15,932 nucleotides of DNA from Pseudomonadota bacterium (GTDB taxonomy: Bacteria > Desulfobacterota > Desulfobulbia > Desulfobulbales > Desulfobulbaceae): positions 1 to 15,932 of the forward strand of contig WRKE01000300.1 of NCBI GenBank assembly GCA_009778235.1, in the 5' to 3' direction. Of this stretch, positions 13,590-15,932 are shown piece after piece. Under the pieces are notes generated by a model. That model made no database searches. It worked only from the letters and a program-made list of their open reading frames with translations, and was not told where the DNA came from. Within the stretch, counting starts at the first letter, position 1, and every line of letters begins with the position of its first letter. Made by a program: the position numbers and the translations under genes.

Positions 13590-13985
13590 ATGGATTTTGA
13601 TTTCAAGCTGCCCGGTCTGGGCCGCCCGGAAAGCTCGCGACCCAAGCGGGTAGCCGAGGCGGTCAAGAACGAATTGACCATGCTCCTGCTGCAGCAGGTC
13701 GCGGACCCGCGCCTGGCGCAAGTCCGCGTCGAAAAGGTGGTGGTGACGCCCGACCTCAAGCAGGCCAAGATTTACTTCACGGTTCCGGCCGGTCAGGAGA
13801 GCGGCCCGGCATTGCAGGGCATGCGAAGCGCCAAAGGTTTTTTCCGCAGCCATCTGGCCAAGACCATCAACCTGCGCTATACGCCTGATTTGCTTTTTTA
13901 CTACGACAGCCTCAATGAAGAAGCGGCACACATCGACAGCCTGTTCCGTCAAATCGAGGAGGAAAGAAAGCATGAGCAATCCTGA
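13590..13985 (+). CDS. rbfA: Ribosome-binding factor A
   Basis: RbfA binds the immature 30S subunit near the 5' end of 16S rRNA and assists late assembly and cold adaptation. The 131-residue protein shows RPKRVAEAVKNEL (17-29), ADPRLAQVRVEKVVVTPDL and AKIYFTV, the KH-type core of the family. ATG 13590 is used because the conserved region begins soon after it; an in-frame extension would lie inside infB. There is no clear Shine-Dalgarno, so it probably depends on ribosomes finishing infB 16 bases upstream. Its 3' end overlaps nrnA by 14 bases. The ylxP/DUF503 gene often found between infB and rbfA is absent. Confidence 0.95.
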   Translation: MDFDFKLPGLGRPESSRPKRVAEAVKNELTMLLLQQVADPRLAQVRVEKVVVTPDLKQAKIYFTVPAGQESGPALQGMRSAKGFFRSHLAKTINLRYTPDLLFYYDSLNEEAAHIDSLFRQIEEERKHEQS

Positions 13986-14961
13986 ATTGGCGGTAGTCGA
14001 AGCCATCCGTGCCAAGGGGCACATCCTGCTGGCCACCCATTTCAACCCCGATGGCGATGCCTTGGGTTCCCTGCTTGGTATGGCGGAAATCCTCGAGGGC
14101 ATGGGGAAAAAGGTGTTCCGCTATCTGGAGGAGCCGGCTCCCCCAATCTACCGTTTCCTGCCCGGATGCGGACAGGCTCAGACCGAGATAGACAAGGTGC
14201 GGGAATTTGTTGAGCGGGCAGGGGATGATTTCCTCACCCTCTGCCTTGACTGCGGCGATGCCCAGCGGTTGGGCAGGCACAGCGCCGAGCTGATCGGATT
14301 TGGCCCCCTGATGGTGATTGATCATCACCCCGGCAACGATGGGTTCGGCGACGGCGGCTGGATTGATCACTACCGTTCGTCCACCGCCGAGATGGTCTAT
14401 GATCTGGCCATGGTCCTGGGTGCGGACGTTCCCACCAAGGCGGCGGAGTGTTTGTATGCGGCCATTAACACCGATACCGGCTCGTTCCGCTACGGATCCA
14501 CCAGCAGCCACACCTTTGCCGTGGCGGGTGAACTGGTTCGCCGGGGCGTGGATCCGGCCCGGGTGGGCAACAACCTGTACGACAATTACACCCTGGGGCG
14601 GCTGCGTCTGATGCAGGAGGTGCTGGCAACCCTGGAGATGCATGAGCGGGATCGGATCGCCGTCATCCGGGTGACTCAGAAGATGCTGGAGCGCACCTTC
14701 ACCACCATGGTGGATACCGAATATTTCGTTAACCTGCCCCGGGCCGTCAGTTCGGTGCGGGTGGCGGTATTCCTCAAGGAGGTTGCGCCGCTCCATATTT
14801 CCGTCAGCCTCCGGGCCAAGGGCAAGTGTGATGTGTCTCTGATAGCCGCCCGGTTCGGCGGCGGCGGCCATCGGAACGCCAGCGGCTTCACGATCAAGGG
14901 GCAGTCCATGGAGGAGGCGCGCGACACCCTGCTGAACGTGCTTCGGCCAGAGGTACAGTGA
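13972..14961 (+). CDS. nrnA: DHH-family bifunctional oligoribonuclease / pAp phosphatase (NrnA-like)
   Basis: This 329-residue DHH/DHHA1 phosphoesterase would degrade nanoRNAs from the 5' end and/or hydrolyse 3'-phosphoadenosine 5'-phosphate. Metal-binding motifs are ATHFNPDGDALGS (20-32), LCLDCGD (90-96), VIDHHPGND (115-123) and NTDTGSF (166-172). The DHHA1 substrate-binding motif is RFGGGGHRNASGF (294-306). The ATG at 13972 has an excellent AGGAGG nine bases upstream, lying within rbfA, so initiation is probably strong even though the genes overlap. Its position between rbfA and truB is common for the family. It is the second DHH protein in the window, but it has no CBS or transferase module. 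Confidence 0.92.
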   Translation: MSNPELAVVEAIRAKGHILLATHFNPDGDALGSLLGMAEILEGMGKKVFRYLEEPAPPIYRFLPGCGQAQTEIDKVREFVERAGDDFLTLCLDCGDAQRLGRHSAELIGFGPLMVIDHHPGNDGFGDGGWIDHYRSSTAEMVYDLAMVLGADVPTKAAECLYAAINTDTGSFRYGSTSSHTFAVAGELVRRGVDPARVGNNLYDNYTLGRLRLMQEVLATLEMHERDRIAVIRVTQKMLERTFTTMVDTEYFVNLPRAVSSVRVAVFLKEVAPLHISVSLRAKGKCDVSLIAARFGGGGHRNASGFTIKGQSMEEARDTLLNVLRPEVQ

Positions 14962-14985
14962 CAGAACACCGATGGCTGGAGCGTG

Positions 14986-15726
14986 ATGGGCGAAGAGGAT
15001 AAGCCGGAGTGGGACGACGGCTTTTTTCTGATCGACAAGCCAGCGGGGATGACCTCCTTTGCCATTGTCCGCCGGATCAGGCGCCTGCTCGGGATCAAGA
15101 AGGTGGGGCATGCCGGTACGCTGGATCCTTTTGCCACTGGCCTGTTGATCGTCTGCGTCGGTCGTCCGGCCACCAGGCAGATCGAGCTGTTCATGGCCGG
15201 ACGTAAGACCTATCAGGCCCGGCTGCAGTTGGGTGTGGAAACCACAACCCAGGATCCCGAGGGCAGCGTCACCGCCACCAGGCCGGTGCCGGCGCTTACC
15301 GAAACAGCCCTGACCGCTTGCCTCCGGCGCCATGTCGGGCCGCAGATGCAGGCGCCGCCGCCTTTTTCCGCGGCAAAGCATCGGGGCAAGCCGCTGTATG
15401 TCTATGCCCGGCAAGGCGTGCAGGTCAAAAAACCGGCCAAGCCGATTGAGATCTTTCGTCTCGAGTTGTTGGGGTACGACGCCGGTACCAGCCAATTGAG
15501 CGTCGAGGTCGAATGCAGCCGGGGAACCTATATCCGGGTGGTGGCCGCCGATATCGGCCGAGAGCTCGGCTGCGGCGCCCATCTGGCGGCATTGCGGCGG
15601 ATTCGCTCGGGCCCGTTTATGGTTGAAGACAGCCTGTCGGGCGAAGAGCTGTTTGCGGACAGCGGCTCACAGATGTTGCGTTTGAGGCGGCGTAATCTTG
15701 CCGAAGTATTGCAACCTGCCGGGTAA
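14986..15726 (+). CDS. truB: tRNA pseudouridine(55) synthase TruB, short form
   Basis: TruB isomerises U55 in the T loop of tRNAs to pseudouridine. The N-terminal GFFLIDKPAGMTSF (12-25) and the catalytic motif GHAGTLDPFATG (41-52, nucleophile Asp47) are clear. KTYQARLQLGVETTTQDPEG, PPPFSAAKHRGKPLYVYAR and the C-terminal SRGTYIRVVAADIG also match the family. At 246 residues it is clearly shorter than E. coli TruB (314). It ends about 35 residues after the HLAALRRIRSGPF motif, so the C-terminal PUA-type RNA-binding domain seems to be missing. I chose ATG 14986, four bases after GGAG; a GTG one codon earlier is possible. A five-codon frame (ATG 14972 to TGA 14986) overlaps the start as TGATG. 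Confidence 0.94.
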   Translation: MGEEDKPEWDDGFFLIDKPAGMTSFAIVRRIRRLLGIKKVGHAGTLDPFATGLLIVCVGRPATRQIELFMAGRKTYQARLQLGVETTTQDPEGSVTATRPVPALTETALTACLRRHVGPQMQAPPPFSAAKHRGKPLYVYARQGVQVKKPAKPIEIFRLELLGYDAGTSQLSVEVECSRGTYIRVVAADIGRELGCGAHLAALRRIRSGPFMVEDSLSGEELFADSGSQMLRLRRRNLAEVLQPAG

Positions 15727-15885
15727 CCGTGCTTTTGTTCTTGCCACGGTTGATCGGCGTGGAGTATAGAAGCTCATACCGTCCCCCCGGGTCGTCCCTC
15801 TGACCCGGGAGCAGGGACAATCTATCCAGACTCCAGAGAGGCTGAGGGAAAAGGCTTGTCTGGCAGCAGAAGGAGAGGTGCTGAT
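15727..15885 (+). promoter_or_regulatory. Structured leader of rpsO, candidate S15 autoregulatory RNA
   Basis: Between truB and rpsO lie three clear inverted repeats. ACCGTG/CACGGT (15726-15750) is first. CCCGGGTC/GACCCGGG (15786-15793, 15802-15809) has an 8-base loop and is extended by GTCCC/GGGAC (15781-15785, 15814-15818). CCAGAC/GTCTGG (15826-15831, 15858-15863) lies just ahead of the AAGGAG ribosome binding site (15870-15875). None is followed by a T tract, so they are not intrinsic terminators. rpsO leaders in other bacteria bind S15 to repress its own translation, using structures that differ between groups; this leader could be one, by position and structure only. Confidence 0.45.
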
Positions 15886-15932
15886 ATGGCACAAACAACG
15901 GAAAAGAAAAAAGGACTGATCGAAAAATTTAA
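15886..15932 (+). CDS. rpsO: 30S ribosomal protein S15, 5' end only
   Basis: The frame starts ATG at 15886 with AAGGAG ten bases upstream and runs off the window after MAQTTEKKKGLIEKF. That start resembles the N-terminus of S15 (typically M-x-L/T-T-x-E-K-K followed by I-I-x-K/E-F). S15 binds 16S rRNA early in 30S assembly. Its position after truB is the standard one. Only 15 residues are visible, so the call leans on gene order. Confidence 0.82.
   Translation, partial: MAQTTEKKKGLIEKF

Noticed and set aside
12269..13768. A 499-codon open frame antisense to infB
   Set aside because: Shadow of the conserved IF-2 C-terminal half; composition is the His/Asp/Gly-rich pattern of reverse-strand reading.
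13912..15582. A 556-codon open frame antisense to nrnA and truB
   Set aside because: It mirrors two strongly conserved genes, has no recognisable motif, and long antisense frames are common in GC-rich coding DNA.
15786..15818. An H-type pseudoknot in the rpsO leader (loop 15794-15799 with 15813-15818)
   Set aside because: The pairing is perfect on paper, but with the full 8-bp stem the linkers would be 0 and 3 bases, too short to span the helices. It could form only if the first stem partly opens, so the extended hairpin is preferred.
1..15932. Mobile elements, CRISPR arrays, defence or biosynthetic clusters
   Set aside because: No transposase, integrase, regularly spaced repeats, target-site duplications or foreign-looking genes were seen; apart from the AT-rich first 60 bases the window reads as core chromosome.

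Overview
The window looks like chromosomal housekeeping DNA from a GC-rich Gram-negative bacterium, most likely of the Desulfobacterota (Desulfobulbales-like). The evidence is an outer-membrane FadL-type barrel and a periplasmic carboxypeptidase (Gram-negative envelope), a DHH-CBS-nucleotidyltransferase fusion of the kind I associate with that phylum, and the gene order rimP-nusA-ylxR-infB-rbfA-nrnA-truB-rpsO. The taxonomic placement is inferred from gene content and memory, not from a search. I see no insertion sequence, phage gene, CRISPR array or defence system.

Layout. Positions 1-1342 hold an AT-rich end region and a leftward D-Ala-D-Ala carboxypeptidase with a long Ala/Lys/Pro-rich linker. 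A divergent intergenic region (1343-1508) carries a good leftward promoter whose -10 lies inside a perfect 8-bp inverted repeat. Positions 1509-4595 form a rightward pair, an AMP-forming acyl-CoA synthetase and a FadL/OmpP1-type transporter, closed by a strong intrinsic terminator (4653-4683). Positions 4682-8115 are a leftward pair: a three-part DHH / CBS / tRNA-nucleotidyltransferase-type protein, then a small site-2-protease-family (M50) membrane metalloprotease. The promoter of the fusion gene sits so close to its ATG that the mRNA may be leaderless.

From 8323 to the end everything runs rightward: a sigma70-type promoter, tRNA-Gly(CCC), an intrinsic terminator, a structured leader, then rimP, nusA, ylxR, infB, rbfA, nrnA, truB and the first codons of rpsO. 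This is the classic transcription/translation operon: ribosome maturation (RimP, RbfA), transcription elongation and termination (NusA), an RNA-binding small protein (YlxR), initiation factor 2, nanoRNA/pAp turnover (NrnA), tRNA pseudouridine 55 synthesis (TruB) and ribosomal protein S15. Several junctions overlap by one base (TGATG) or more, suggesting translational coupling. The tRNA plus terminator ahead of rimP resembles the E. coli arrangement, where a tRNA gene (metY) leads the same operon.

No convincing undescribed system was found. The best leads are regulatory: the tRNA/terminator/leader ahead of rimP-nusA, the structured leader of rpsO, the inverted repeat over the carboxypeptidase promoter, and the apparently leaderless start of the fusion gene.
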